Part shown: positions 1-10,281 of the stretch, one piece after another | How the letters are laid out: the number at the start of each line of letters is the position of its first letter | Position numbering within the stretch: the stretch's first letter is position 1 | Assembly (NCBI GenBank): GCA_018401955.1 | Contig: JAGYJT010000019.1 | Location: 1-60,632 of the forward strand | Reading direction: 5' to 3' | Source of the DNA: Chitinophagales bacterium | GTDB taxonomy: Bacteria > Bacteroidota > Bacteroidia > Chitinophagales > CAIOSU01 | Length of the DNA: 60,632 nucleotides | Notes under the pieces: model-generated | Seen by the model: the letters and a program-made list of their open reading frames with translations, nothing else | What the model was told of the DNA's origin: nothing | Databases searched by the model: none | Made by a program: the position numbers and the translations under genes

Positions 1-3000
1 TGGCTTCAGCAAGAAATTGTTAAGCAAAAGCAAGCTACGCAAAATAGGTCGGGTAGGGCTCCCATTATTACTATACCAGTAATAGTGCACGTAGTGCACA
101 ATGGTAATGCTGTTGGTAGTGGTGAGAACATATCTGCTGCAAGGGTAAATAGCCAAATTGACGTACTTAATGCCGATTTTAGAAGGCTAAATGCTGATAC
201 AGTAAATACGCCTGCAGGCTTTCGCTCAGTTGCTGCAGACGTTCAAATCGAATTTTGTCTTGCTTTAAGGGACCCAAATGGCAACCCGTTGGCCGAACCC
301 GGCATCCATAGGGTGCAGCGCCCAGAGGCAACTTGGCCAAGTACAAATGACATTGATAATATACTTAAGCCTGCCACCATTTGGGATCCAAATCAATACT
401 TCAATATGTGGTCGGTTGACTTTGGTGGGAATGGATTATTGGGCTATGCACAGTTTCCTGAAGGCTCTGGCTTGGCTGGTATGCCAAATGGTGCTCAATC
501 GGCCAATACTGATGGGTGCGTAGTAGTATTTAGCAGTTTTGGTTTGGCAGGCGCTGGCAGTGCACCCTATAATCTAGGCCGCACTATGAGCCATGAGGTA
601 GGTCACTGGCTCGGCCTTCGGCATATATGGGGCGACGGCGGTTGTGGTACAGATGACTTTTGTAGCGACACACCTGAGTCTGATGCTTCAAATAGGGGGT
701 GCAACCCATCGCATGTAAGCTGTGGTACCACGGATATGGTTCAAAATTATATGGACTATACTAACGATGCTTGTATGAACCTGTTTACGGAGGATCAAAA
801 AACAAGGATGAGGACGGTAATGGCGGTATCGCCTCGCCGAGCTAGTTTGTTAAACTCAACTGTTTGTACACCATTGATACAGGTTACCTTAACCGGTAGG
901 GTACGCGATGCTGCTACTTTGCAGGGTGTGCCTAATGCAAGGGTGAGAATACTAGGTGTAGGTAACAATTTTAGCTACAACGCTACTTGCAACGCCAATG
1001 GTGACTTTAGCATTACGGTAAATCAAGGTACTTACAATGTATATGGCGGCAAATGGGGCTATGTAACGGCAGAAGTGGCCAACCGAACCTTTACTGCCCC
1101 ATCGGCAACAGTTACCATAGATGTTAACGAAGGCTATTATGATGATTTTATCATGGACTTTGGTTGGACCGAGACATCAGCTGCTACTACCGGCGATTGG
1201 GAACGTGGTGCACCTATTGGTACCATTTATAATGGGGAACCTTGTAACCCTGGCGCCGATGTAACAAATGATTTTGGAAACGATGCATATATTACTGGCA
1301 ACGGTGGAGGACAAGCAGGTACTGATGATATAGATGGTGGGCCAGTTGTTTTAACCTCCCCTGTATTTGATTTGACGAGCTACAATTTACCATACTTAAG
1401 CTACTACCGCTGGTGGTACAACGATGGTGGCGGCGGTGCTGGCACTTTTGATGACTCATTGGTTATTAGCGTTACCAACGGTAGTACATCAGTAGTGATT
1501 GATAGGATTGGGCCAGGAACGAATAATGGCAATTCTTGGACCTTTAGAAATTACAACCTAAATACGTTGATTGCTAAAAGTGCCAATATGCGGTTTATTG
1601 TAACTACCGCTGATTTGGGTACAGGGCATTTAGTAGAAGCAGGTTTAGATTTGTTCAGGGTAGTGGATTCTTTACCGATTGTTAATCAGCCTCCAACGCC
1701 ACTATTTACTTCAACCAATACCAATATTTGTGCTGGGCAAACTATAACTTTTACCGATCAGTCATCGGGCAACCCAACATCTCGCCTTTGGACTTTCCAA
1801 GGTGGAACTCCTGCTACATCAACCGCAGCTAACCCAACAGTTACTTACAATACGGCAGGTACTTACAATGTAACCTTGGCCAGCACCAATGGTTTTGGTA
1901 CCAATACCGTAACACAAACAGGATATGTAACCGTTACTGGGGTGCAAGCTGATTTCTCAGCCAATTTCAGAAATGGATGTGCTGGTATAACAGTGCAGTT
2001 TACCGATCAATCAACTTGTGGTGCAACTAATTGGCAATGGAGTTTCCCTGGTGGTACGCCTGCCACATCAACTGCACAAAACCCTACCGTAACCTACACT
2101 GGTGGCGGCGCTTTTGATGTGACCTTAACTGCGAACGGCGATACCAAAACCTCAAGCGGCTACATTAACATTAGCAACAATGGAGCTATTACGCTGCTTG
2201 ACGAAGACTTTGAGTCGAATAGCTTTGCAACCAACGGATGGACCGTTCAGAACCCAGATAACAACATTACATGGGAAATAAGTGTTGTTGGTGGCAATGG
2301 TCCAGGCACTAGGGCTGCAAGGGTTAACTTTTTTAACTACAATAGTAATGGACAAAGGGATAGGTTGGTTTCTCCTGCAATTAACCTCACAAACGTTGCC
2401 AATACGGTACTGACCTTTAAACATGCACACCGTCGCAGAAGTCAGGCACAGGTAGATTCTCTAATTGTTTTTATTTCTACTGATGGAGGGGCTACTTGGC
2501 CAAATAGATTGTTCGCGGGCGGCGAAAACGGCACAGGTAGCTTTGCTACAAACACAACTATTGCCACAGAATTTGTACCAGCCCTTGCTGAAGATTGGTG
2601 TGGGCAAGGTGCAGTTGGAGCGGCTTGCGTATCGATTAACCTAGCGGCTTACGATGGACAACCAAATGTGCGCATTAGATTCGAATCTTATAACAACGTA
2701 GGTAACAACCTATATATTGATGATATAGTTGTATCTGGCAGTTGCGTTGCACCTTTGGCTGATCCAATTGCTGCGTTTACAGCAACCCCAACTTCAGCAT
2801 GCGGCAGTGCAACTGTTCAATATACCGATCAATCTACCAACACCCCTAATAGTTGGCAGTGGAGTTTCCCTGGTGGTACACCACCTACTTCAACGTTGCA
2901 AAACCCGAGTGTAAGCTATAGCACGCCAGGTGTATATGCTGCTAGCCTTATTGCAACCAATGCGGTAGGTAGTGATACTCTAAGTTTACAAAGCTACATC

Positions 3001-6000
3001 ACCATTAATGCCATACCTACTGTAGTTGTTTCAGGCACCAATCCACTTTGTGCGGGTCAATCAAACGGCACTGCTTTGGCAACGCCTAACGGAGGTGCTG
3101 CGCCATATAACTATGCTTGGAGCAACGGTGCTATTACTGCCAGTAACGGTAACTTGCCATCTGGTAACTACACAGTTACAGTAACCGATGATAATGGCTG
3201 CTCTGTTTCGGGCTCAACTACTATTACTGCACCTTTGGCCATTACCGCTTCGGTTGCCACCACTCCAGCTTTTTGTAGCAATGCAAATGGTACAGCTACC
3301 ATGAGTATTACAGGTGGCACTGCTCCATTTAATGTTTCGTGGAGCAATGGAGATAGCGGTACTAGCGTAACTGGGCTTACTGCAGGTGCATACAGTTATA
3401 CCGTAACTGATGTTAATGGTTGTTTACGCACAGGCAATACTACCATTGCAGCTAGTAACAACACTCCAACACTAGCATTTAATATACAGAATGTAAGTTG
3501 TAACGGCGGCAGTGATGGTTCAATTACGGCCAATGTTTCGGGTGGAGCTGCACCATACTCATACAATTGGGCAAATGGCGGGCAAACCAACAGTATTACT
3601 GGGCTTACATCTGGCAATTACAGTATTACAGTTACAGATGCAAACGGATGTACGGTTTCAACTACAGTATTTGTAAGCGCACCAGCTGCCCTAGCTGTTA
3701 CCGCAACTTCTTCGCCTGCCACTTGTGGTAATAACAATGGTTCATTGTCGGCTAGTGTTACTGGTGGCACGGCCCCTTACACCTATGCTTGGGTAAGTGG
3801 CGAAACTACGGCTACTATTAATAATATGGCATCAGGTTCTTATAGTGTTACCGTAACCGATGGTAGAGGATGCACCAGCACCGCTTCTTTCAATATTAGC
3901 AATATTGGCGGGGCTACCGTTACTATCTCCAAGACTGATGCAAGCTGCAACGGTGCGGCCAATGGCAGCGCAACTGCCAATATAAGTGGCGGTACTAGTC
4001 CTTTCGCAGTAGTTTGGAGCAATAACGCTACTACAAACAGCATTACTAACCTTGCCGCTGGCACTTACACTGTTACTGTTACGGGTGCACTAGGCTGTGT
4101 TTCTATTGCTACAACTACCATCAGCCAACCTACTGCTATTGTTGTTTCACTAACCACTGTAAACAGCAGTTGCAGCGCCAGCAACGGAAATATAACCGCT
4201 AGCGCAACTGGCGGCACTGGGCCATACACCTATTTGTGGAGCAATGCGGCTAGTGGTGCGGTTAACAGCAATTTAGCAGCAGGTAACTATTCAGTTACTG
4301 CTACTGATGCAAATGGTTGTACCAGCACGGCAAATGCGAATGTTACACAACTGCAAGCACCTACTGCAATTGTAAGCACGCTGGATGCTTCTTGTTTTGG
4401 ATTAAGTGATGGGGAAGCTACAGTTACAGTTTCTGGTGGCACTGCGCCTTATACATTTGCATGGGGAGGTAGCCTTAATGGCCAAGCCGTTAATAGTTTA
4501 TCGGCGGGCAATTATACCGTAACCGTTACCGATGCAAATAACTGTTCCGTTACTGCTAATGCAGTTATTGGGCAACCTACCGAAATAAATATTGGTAATG
4601 CTGTGGTAGATGCTACCTGTGGCAATGCCGATGGAAGTATTTCAACTTCAGTATCAGGCGGTACTGGCCCTTACACTTACCTATGGGGTAGTGGGCAGAT
4701 ATCGCCTAATATTGGTGGGCTATCCTCTGGGGCTTATGATTTAACGGTGTCTGACCAAAACGGTTGCTATGCCGATTCAACCATAGTTGTATCTAATGTT
4801 GGTGGGCCACTGGCTACTTTAAGTATTACCAATAACAATTGTAATGGACAAAGCAACGGAGCAATAAGCGTAAATGCTTCAAGCGGTATTGCTCCATATA
4901 CATACAATTGGAGTAATGGCGCCAATAGTGCCTCCATTTCCAATTTAACGGCAGGTACTTATACCGTAACCATTACCGATGCCGCTGGTTGTATTGCCGT
5001 GCGTTCTGGCACAATAGGCCAGCCATCGCAGTTACAAGTGCAAACTTACCACGTTGATGCCTCTTGCGGAATTAATAATGGACAAGCAGGTGTGCTTGCC
5101 GCAGGCGGGGTTGCTCCTTATAGCTACCTATGGTCAACCGGTAGCGTACAGCAACAGCTACAAAACCTTGCACAAGGGGTTTATAGCGTAACCGTTACCG
5201 ATGCAAACAATTGCTTTGTGGATGTTAATATAGTAATAGATAGCCTTGCGCTGCTAGACGTAACCGCCAGTATTAATGCCGAAACTTGCGTAGGTAGTAA
5301 TGATGGAGCCATAAGTATCAACGTAAATAGCGGCGTTCCTCCTTATACCTTCGATTGGTCAAACGGCTTTAATACGCAAAACGGTGGCGGATTGGCTCCA
5401 GGAACATACATTGTTACAGTAACAGATGCCAGCGGATGTGTGAGCACTTTGAACCTTACAGTGCCGGCTGCCACGCCAATAGTACTAAATGGCTCAGTAG
5501 TTGCCATAGTTTGTGGTGCAAAGGTAGGAGAGGTAGAAGTGCAATCAACAGGTGGTATAGCACCTTACAGCTTCTTGTGGAGCACTGGTGATACGCTGCA
5601 AAGCATTTTTGTAGTGTTTGAAGGCAATTACAGTGTTACAGTAACCGATGCCAATGGTTGCCAACAAACTACCTCGGTATTTGTGCCTCGCGGAAGTGGC
5701 CCTGGCTTAACAACCTTTGCCACGCCAGATACGCTTAGTAATAGCAATGGTACGGCTACCACGGTTCCAACAAATGGAAATGCACCTTATGATTATTTGT
5801 GGAGTGACGGACAAACCACTGCAACGGCAACAGGTTTAGCTGCCGGCATTTATACCGTAACGGTTGCTGATGCCAATGGTTGTGAAACTATAGATTCGGT
5901 TGTAATTGGAACGTACACATCAATAAATGAGGTACTTACCAGTAGTAACGTTTCTATATGGCCTAACCCAACTAATGGCAAGTTTGTAATAAGTTTTGCA

Positions 6001-6189
6001 GGTGTAAGTGGTAATGCCGATATTAAACTATACGATGCCATTGGCAAACAGGTAATAAACCTGGAAAATGATATTTTGACAAAACCATCAGTTGAGATAG
6101 ATTTGAGTACTTTTGCTGCAGGCGTGTATATGGTCCGCATCAATCTGGAAGGACAAATTATCCATAATAGATTGGTGCTTACCAAATAA
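1..6189 (+). CDS. T9SS-exported M43-type metalloprotease with PKD and SprB repeats (5' partial)
   Basis: The frame is open to the first base of the window, so the N-terminus, including any signal peptide, lies upstream; 2062 residues are visible. The zinc site HEVGHWLGLRH is at about residue 198, with a Met-turn region (NYMDYTNDACM) about 50 residues later, as in the M43 pappalysin/cytophagalysin family. Next come a carboxypeptidase-regulatory-like domain (about nt 880-1140), a beta-sandwich segment, two PKD domains (1690-2180), a MAM/cleaved-adhesin-like domain (2200-2750), a third PKD domain, 13 SprB-like repeats and a T9SS type A tail (IWPNPTNGKF to the end). It should act outside the cell or on its surface as a protease or adhesin. 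The next gene is a shorter paralogue with the same protease head. Protease class and export are well supported; the substrate is unknown. Confidence 0.93.
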   Translation, partial: WLQQEIVKQKQATQNRSGRAPIITIPVIVHVVHNGNAVGSGENISAARVNSQIDVLNADFRRLNADTVNTPAGFRSVAADVQIEFCLALRDPNGNPLAEPGIHRVQRPEATWPSTNDIDNILKPATIWDPNQYFNMWSVDFGGNGLLGYAQFPEGSGLAGMPNGAQSANTDGCVVVFSSFGLAGAGSAPYNLGRTMSHEVGHWLGLRHIWGDGGCGTDDFCSDTPESDASNRGCNPSHVSCGTTDMVQNYMDYTNDACMNLFTEDQKTRMRTVMAVSPRRASLLNSTVCTPLIQVTLTGRVRDAATLQGVPNARVRILGVGNNFSYNATCNANGDFSITVNQGTYNVYGGKWGYVTAEVANRTFTAPSATVTIDVNEGYYDDFIMDFGWTETSAATTGDWERGAPIGTIYNGEPCNPGADVTNDFGNDAYITGNGGGQAGTDDIDGGPVVLTSPVFDLTSYNLPYLSYYRWWYNDGGGGAGTFDDSLVISVTNGSTSVVIDRIGPGTNNGNSWTFRNYNLNTLIAKSANMRFIVTTADLGTGHLVEAGLDLFRVVDSLPIVNQPPTPLFTSTNTNICAGQTITFTDQSSGNPTSRLWTFQGGTPATSTAANPTVTYNTAGTYNVTLASTNGFGTNTVTQTGYVTVTGVQADFSANFRNGCAGITVQFTDQSTCGATNWQWSFPGGTPATSTAQNPTVTYTGGGAFDVTLTANGDTKTSSGYINISNNGAITLLDEDFESNSFATNGWTVQNPDNNITWEISVVGGNGPGTRAARVNFFNYNSNGQRDRLVSPAINLTNVANTVLTFKHAHRRRSQAQVDSLIVFISTDGGATWPNRLFAGGENGTGSFATNTTIATEFVPALAEDWCGQGAVGAACVSINLAAYDGQPNVRIRFESYNNVGNNLYIDDIVVSGSCVAPLADPIAAFTATPTSACGSATVQYTDQSTNTPNSWQWSFPGGTPPTSTLQNPSVSYSTPGVYAASLIATNAVGSDTLSLQSYITINAIPTVVVSGTNPLCAGQSNGTALATPNGGAAPYNYAWSNGAITASNGNLPSGNYTVTVTDDNGCSVSGSTTITAPLAITASVATTPAFCSNANGTATMSITGGTAPFNVSWSNGDSGTSVTGLTAGAYSYTVTDVNGCLRTGNTTIAASNNTPTLAFNIQNVSCNGGSDGSITANVSGGAAPYSYNWANGGQTNSITGLTSGNYSITVTDANGCTVSTTVFVSAPAALAVTATSSPATCGNNNGSLSASVTGGTAPYTYAWVSGETTATINNMASGSYSVTVTDGRGCTSTASFNISNIGGATVTISKTDASCNGAANGSATANISGGTSPFAVVWSNNATTNSITNLAAGTYTVTVTGALGCVSIATTTISQPTAIVVSLTTVNSSCSASNGNITASATGGTGPYTYLWSNAASGAVNSNLAAGNYSVTATDANGCTSTANANVTQLQAPTAIVSTLDASCFGLSDGEATVTVSGGTAPYTFAWGGSLNGQAVNSLSAGNYTVTVTDANNCSVTANAVIGQPTEINIGNAVVDATCGNADGSISTSVSGGTGPYTYLWGSGQISPNIGGLSSGAYDLTVSDQNGCYADSTIVVSNVGGPLATLSITNNNCNGQSNGAISVNASSGIAPYTYNWSNGANSASISNLTAGTYTVTITDAAGCIAVRSGTIGQPSQLQVQTYHVDASCGINNGQAGVLAAGGVAPYSYLWSTGSVQQQLQNLAQGVYSVTVTDANNCFVDVNIVIDSLALLDVTASINAETCVGSNDGAISINVNSGVPPYTFDWSNGFNTQNGGGLAPGTYIVTVTDASGCVSTLNLTVPAATPIVLNGSVVAIVCGAKVGEVEVQSTGGIAPYSFLWSTGDTLQSIFVVFEGNYSVTVTDANGCQQTTSVFVPRGSGPGLTTFATPDTLSNSNGTATTVPTNGNAPYDYLWSDGQTTATATGLAAGIYTVTVADANGCETIDSVVIGTYTSINEVLTSSNVSIWPNPTNGKFVISFAGVSGNADIKLYDAIGKQVINLENDILTKPSVEIDLSTFAAGVYMVRINLEGQIIHNRLVLTK
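3019..5925 (+). repeat. 13 tandem SprB-like repeats inside the metalloprotease gene
   Basis: Thirteen imperfect units of about 73-76 residues follow one another. Each has a Cys near the start, then a GG.APY.Y.WS-type strand, a L.AG.Y.VTVTDANGC core and a short linker. This is the SprB repeat pattern of Bacteroidota gliding and adhesion proteins. The units differ a lot at the DNA level (mixed synonymous codons), so the array is old or under diversification and not a recent expansion. It forms the stalk between the protease head and the C-terminal sorting domain. Confidence 0.88.
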
Positions 6190-6221
6190 GCCGAAGTGTT
6201 TATGAATAAATAAGAAAGCGA

Positions 6222-8366
6222 ATGATGCGATATACTTTAAAGGCCCTAACTATATGTTTGGGCCTTTTAGTTACCCAATCTGCGAGTGCACAATCAAACC
6301 ATTGCGGTTATGATGAGCTGCACCAGTATTATCTTGAGAACGACCCTGGTTACGCTGCCAGACTGCAAGATATTGAAGTCAACCTTCAACAAAATAGTTT
6401 GCAAGGTACTTCACGCAAAAAAAGCTTGATTACCATACCAGTAGTAATACATGTGGTGCATAATGGCGAAGCCGTGGGTGTTGGTAGGAATATATCGGAT
6501 GCCCAAATCTTATCGCAAATTGACGTGCTCAATGAGGACTATAGAAACTTGAACAGTGATGCTGGTTTAGTACCCAGTGCTTTCCAGTCGTTTGTTACTG
6601 ATATGAGTATTGAGTTTTGCTTAGCCGTAAGAGACCCCAATGGAGCGCCAACTAGTGGTATCGAGCGATTAGATGGGGGCCAACCAACTTGGATTATGAG
6701 CGAGGTGGAAGCCGATTTGAAACCTGCTACCATATGGGACCCAAGTAAATATCTAAACATTTGGACCTTGCAGCTGGGCGGCTCAAATGCAGGTACGCTT
6801 GGTTATTCATCAAAGCCGGGGCAACCTGCAACTACCGATGGAGTAGTAGTGCAGTTTAGGTATTTTGGTAGAGTAGGTAATCTTACTGCCCCGTTTAATA
6901 AAGGCAGAACTGCCACACATGAAATAGGCCATTTTTTTGGCCTCGACCATTTGTGGGGGCTTGGTGAACCAAACGTAAGTGCATGTGGCGATGATGATGG
7001 GATAACGGACACGCCAGTGCAATCAAAGGCCAATTATAGTTGTCCGTCTTTTCCATCAGTATCCTGTAGCAATGGGCCCAATGGTGATATGTTTATGAAC
7101 TATATGGACTATGTAAACGATGCATGCATGTTTATGTTTACTAATGGCCAGAAAAGTAGGGTTGATAATTTTATCAGTACGCTACGTAGCGATTTGGCAA
7201 CCTCCAACGCCTGCAATCTTTACACGCTTGATGCGGCATTGGTATCTGTGGTTTACCCGCAGGGCGTGGTTTGTCAAAATACCTTTACGCCCGTAGTTGC
7301 GGTTCAAAACAGCGGCTCACAAACAATTACCAGTTTACTTATAAACATGGTGGTAAATCAAAGTAGTTTCCAGCAGCAACAATGGACGGGTAGTTTGGCA
7401 ACAGGCGAAACCGCTTACATCCCAATTAATGCAGTAACACTAGCTGACGGCCCGCATGACCTAAATATATATGTAAGCAACCCCAATAATGGTGTTGATG
7501 AGTTGCCTGATAATGATACCAAGGATATATCAATTGTTGTGGCTAATGAAGCTAATGTTTTCTCACTTTCGTTACCCGTGCAAGAAGGTTTTGAAACCCC
7601 TAACTTTCCACCAACTTTATGGGAGGTGTTTTCAACAGGTGGTGCTACCAGTGCATGGGGGGTGACAAGCGCAGGAGGCTTTGGTACTTCGGCAAACGGA
7701 GTAGCGGTAGATTTCTTTAGTAGTAATACTACAGGTCATAAACAATCTTTAGTATCGCCGTATTTTGAAGTTCCTGCTGGCAATACCGTTTCATTAAGTT
7801 TTAATTATGCTTATGCTCGTAAGGATAGCCTTACTAACGATACATTGGGTGTTTACTTTAGCTTTGATTGTGGCAATACTTGGACGGAATTTTGGCGCAA
7901 AGAGGGCATAAGGTTGCAAACAGCGCCCATACAAAACCTAAGCTTTGTGCCAACTGCGGCACAGTGGGAGCAAGCTGCAGGAATTAACTTACCGCAATCG
8001 AGTGGGCAAAGTAGGGTGAGGATTAAGTTTGAAGCATCTTCTGATAACGGTAACAACATTTATCTAGATGATATCAATCTGGTGTATTGGGTTGTAGGTG
8101 TTTCTGAGGCCTTAATACCTAATAGGGTAATTAACCTATATCCAAACCCGGCGGCTAATAGCATAACGATACAGGAGGAAGGTGCTTCTTTTGAGAGCCA
8201 TACCATTAGCTTGTTTGATTTACAGGGCAGATTGATACATGTGCAATTAGCCACAGACCTTCACAATGGGCACACTATTGATGTATCTGCTTTAAATTCG
8301 GGTATGTATTTAGTTAAGGTGTCAAATAAGGCTGGAGATGTGTACAAGAAGTTATTGGTTCAGTAA
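6222..8366 (+). CDS. T9SS-exported M43-type metalloprotease
   Basis: This 714-residue protein begins with a clear signal peptide ending near QSASAQ. It contains the zinc motif HEIGHFFGLDH and the Met-turn context MNYMDYVNDACM, typical of the M43 cytophagalysin family. A CARDB-like beta domain (about residues 340-440), a MAM/cleaved-adhesin-like domain (about 450-625) and a T9SS type A tail (NLYPNPAANSITI to KKLLVQ) follow. The pre-protease segment and protease head closely match the upstream gene, so the two are tandem duplicates; this copy lacks PKD and SprB repeats. It starts 32 nt after the upstream stop and is followed by a strong terminator, so the two may be co-transcribed. Two adjacent ATG codons occur at the start; the first is used here. 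Confidence 0.93.
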   Translation: MMRYTLKALTICLGLLVTQSASAQSNHCGYDELHQYYLENDPGYAARLQDIEVNLQQNSLQGTSRKKSLITIPVVIHVVHNGEAVGVGRNISDAQILSQIDVLNEDYRNLNSDAGLVPSAFQSFVTDMSIEFCLAVRDPNGAPTSGIERLDGGQPTWIMSEVEADLKPATIWDPSKYLNIWTLQLGGSNAGTLGYSSKPGQPATTDGVVVQFRYFGRVGNLTAPFNKGRTATHEIGHFFGLDHLWGLGEPNVSACGDDDGITDTPVQSKANYSCPSFPSVSCSNGPNGDMFMNYMDYVNDACMFMFTNGQKSRVDNFISTLRSDLATSNACNLYTLDAALVSVVYPQGVVCQNTFTPVVAVQNSGSQTITSLLINMVVNQSSFQQQQWTGSLATGETAYIPINAVTLADGPHDLNIYVSNPNNGVDELPDNDTKDISIVVANEANVFSLSLPVQEGFETPNFPPTLWEVFSTGGATSAWGVTSAGGFGTSANGVAVDFFSSNTTGHKQSLVSPYFEVPAGNTVSLSFNYAYARKDSLTNDTLGVYFSFDCGNTWTEFWRKEGIRLQTAPIQNLSFVPTAAQWEQAAGINLPQSSGQSRVRIKFEASSDNGNNIYLDDINLVYWVVGVSEALIPNRVINLYPNPAANSITIQEEGASFESHTISLFDLQGRLIHVQLATDLHNGHTIDVSALNSGMYLVKVSNKAGDVYKKLLVQ

Positions 8367-8386
8367 TAATGAAGTACTGTTAACGT

Positions 8387-8421
8387 AAAAATGCCCCGAT
8401 TAAGCGTCGGGGCATTTTTTT
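8387..8421. terminator. Bidirectional intrinsic terminator
   Basis: A 13-bp perfect stem (arms 8387-8399 and 8407-8419) with a 7-nt loop has a GC core and a T-run on the + side and an A-run on the other. It lies between two convergent genes and can stop transcription from both. Confidence 0.9.
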
Positions 8422-8441
8422 ATGAGGTTAAGGCATATTAG

Positions 8442-10154
8442 TCACCTAGAGACAATAAGTTTTTGAGTAAACAAAATTCCATCTACTTGCAAGCGCAACA
8501 AATATACACCTGCTGAGTTTGATTCTAAATTTACAGCAAAACTATAATCACCCGCAGGTTGGTTTTCACCATCAATAAAAGTTTTTAATCGGGCACCCAT
8601 TAAATTTACCAAATCTAGCTTTACGCTACCGGCCGCGTTGGGTAAATGATAATAAATGGTAGTATTGCCGCTGCTTGGGTTTGGGTAAGTGTTAAGGCTA
8701 ATATTATGGTTGCTATTAACAATCTCAGCTGTGCTTATGGTAGTGTCTTTAAAACAAGGATCAATATACGTTTCAATGCATGTAGGGGTCCATGGTGCAT
8801 TTGCCGGAATGGCAAAACTGGAGTCAACGTATTGAAACACCGCTGCCATCATTTCGTCTTTTGTGGTTACACCAAAATACAACGTATCGCTTCCATCATT
8901 AAAATAAGTAGCCTCCATTATCAAACCTTCTGGCACAGTCCCGTTATTCACTGGTTTTGAAAGGTCAAGAAATGGTTCAAAATAAATTACTGGCGGATGC
9001 TGATAATCATATACCCCTGAGTCAAACCCCTGAAGGTAATTATAGCTTCCGTCATATATCATTTTACCTTTTGTTCCATCACTATTTCTTAAATAAATAT
9101 CAAAATTTGTGCAGGTACTGTGCGCATGTGAAGTTAATGTGATAAGGCTTACTAATTCAATTGGCAAATCATAATTAATTATCGTAGGCTGAGAGTTATT
9201 TGGTATGGCAAAGAAAAAATTATGCAGAATTCCTGATTTTACTTCTTTTGATGCAAAGCCCTTGGGTTGTGTATAAACATTTACGTAAGCTTCACCTGCA
9301 AGAGGTATGCCATAAGGATTGAACAGATGAAAATTGAGATCGAGAGATTCATTTGGGTTTATGAAAAAAGCAGTACCATTTGGCAAATCGTTTGACTTGC
9401 CATTTTCTGAAAACCCAATAAACACTTTATCGCCTGGCATGGTATCGTCCATGCCTTCTAAAATCAACCCTTGAGGTCTGTTTACTCCGGTGTTGTTTAT
9501 ATACTTATTATACCCGAAATGGTGCGACTCTTGGTTAAATATGGAGTAAAGGCTTATAATCTCCAGCGTGTCTGGTATATTCAAATCGTACTTTATAAAG
9601 TATTCTTTTTCTTCTCCTGGGGCATAAAAAATTGGCCCTAAGTGTATTTGGAAACCCTCACATGATTTGGGTGGAGTAGGACGCTCAACCTTGGTTCGTG
9701 AAGGATTTTGGTAATATGCTTGAATAAGTGCTTTATCCATCACTACCCCTGTATCGGGTGCACCATATAGTATCCATTGCCTAATTAGTTCTATATCTTC
9801 CAAAGCAAGCGGAGCCGCATTTTCTGGCATTAAAGCCCCTTCATCAGGGTGCGTGGCTAGGTCGGCGCTTATGCAGTTTGCAACCTTTCTAAGTAAAAAA
9901 CTTCTATCAGGATACCCCGGACTGATTAGCGCATAATTATTGCCTGCCGCGTATGGGTTTATTGGTTTTGCATTTAGCAAACTGTCGTAAAGAGTTTCTG
10001 CTGAATCAGTAATGTTGAAGCTAAAACTGTTATCGCCATGACAAGCAATGTCGCATTTAGTAGTTAATATTGCCCTTACATCTTCATAAGTAGATTGGGC
10101 GTATACATTACCCGTCAACATAGTGAAAATGAGCATTTTTATAAGGTTGTTCAT
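8442..10154 (-). CDS. Cytochrome c-like / PHM-type copper monooxygenase fusion, T9SS cargo (copy A)
   Basis: The start is placed at an internal ATG (570 residues) because MNNLIKMLIF to NVYAQ is then a normal signal peptide; the open frame runs 20 codons further upstream. Residues 21-135 look like a Planctomycete-type cytochrome c domain: a CX3CH motif (CDIACH, C34-H39), a possible axial Met in ALMPENAAPL (M109) and the terminal helix ELIRQWILYGAP. Residues 165-450 resemble the two lobes of peptidylglycine/dopamine monooxygenase, with copper-ligand candidates HH at 211-212, H276, HAH at 343-345 and M435 in TTKDEMM. The tail is a T9SS type A domain (YPNPSSGN to KLIVSR). It is the most diverged of three tandem paralogues. 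The likely role is an extracellular copper-dependent oxidation with heme as electron relay; substrate unknown, electron relay inferred. Confidence 0.82.
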   Translation of the reverse strand: MNNLIKMLIFTMLTGNVYAQSTYEDVRAILTTKCDIACHGDNSFSFNITDSAETLYDSLLNAKPINPYAAGNNYALISPGYPDRSFLLRKVANCISADLATHPDEGALMPENAAPLALEDIELIRQWILYGAPDTGVVMDKALIQAYYQNPSRTKVERPTPPKSCEGFQIHLGPIFYAPGEEKEYFIKYDLNIPDTLEIISLYSIFNQESHHFGYNKYINNTGVNRPQGLILEGMDDTMPGDKVFIGFSENGKSNDLPNGTAFFINPNESLDLNFHLFNPYGIPLAGEAYVNVYTQPKGFASKEVKSGILHNFFFAIPNNSQPTIINYDLPIELVSLITLTSHAHSTCTNFDIYLRNSDGTKGKMIYDGSYNYLQGFDSGVYDYQHPPVIYFEPFLDLSKPVNNGTVPEGLIMEATYFNDGSDTLYFGVTTKDEMMAAVFQYVDSSFAIPANAPWTPTCIETYIDPCFKDTTISTAEIVNSNHNISLNTYPNPSSGNTTIYYHLPNAAGSVKLDLVNLMGARLKTFIDGENQPAGDYSFAVNLESNSAGVYLLRLQVDGILFTQKLIVSR

Positions 10155-10210
10155 CGATGTTATTTTCTTATCAAAAGAGGTCGCGATTGATTTACATCTA
10201 CAAATGACAT

Positions 10211-10256
10211 TCAAAAAAATAAAAAGAACGCCAGATTCATAATTTGAACCTGGCGT
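10211..10256 (-). terminator. Intrinsic terminator of copper monooxygenase copy B
   Basis: On the minus strand a 7-bp GC-rich stem (arms ACGCCAG and CTGGCGT, 15-nt loop, 10228-10256) is followed by a T-rich run down to 10211. It lies directly after copy B and before the start of copy A. Confidence 0.75.
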
Positions 10257-10281
10257 CCTTTCTTGTTTTTAGTTGTATTTA

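Noticed and set aside
3019-5925. SprB repeats considered as a CRISPR or DNA-level tandem array
   Set aside because: The repetition is at protein level, period about 220 bp, with no conserved short repeat and variable spacer pattern.
5850-6185. 111-residue minus-strand frame at the protease tail
   Set aside because: It is antisense to the T9SS sorting domain and has no signal or domain of its own.
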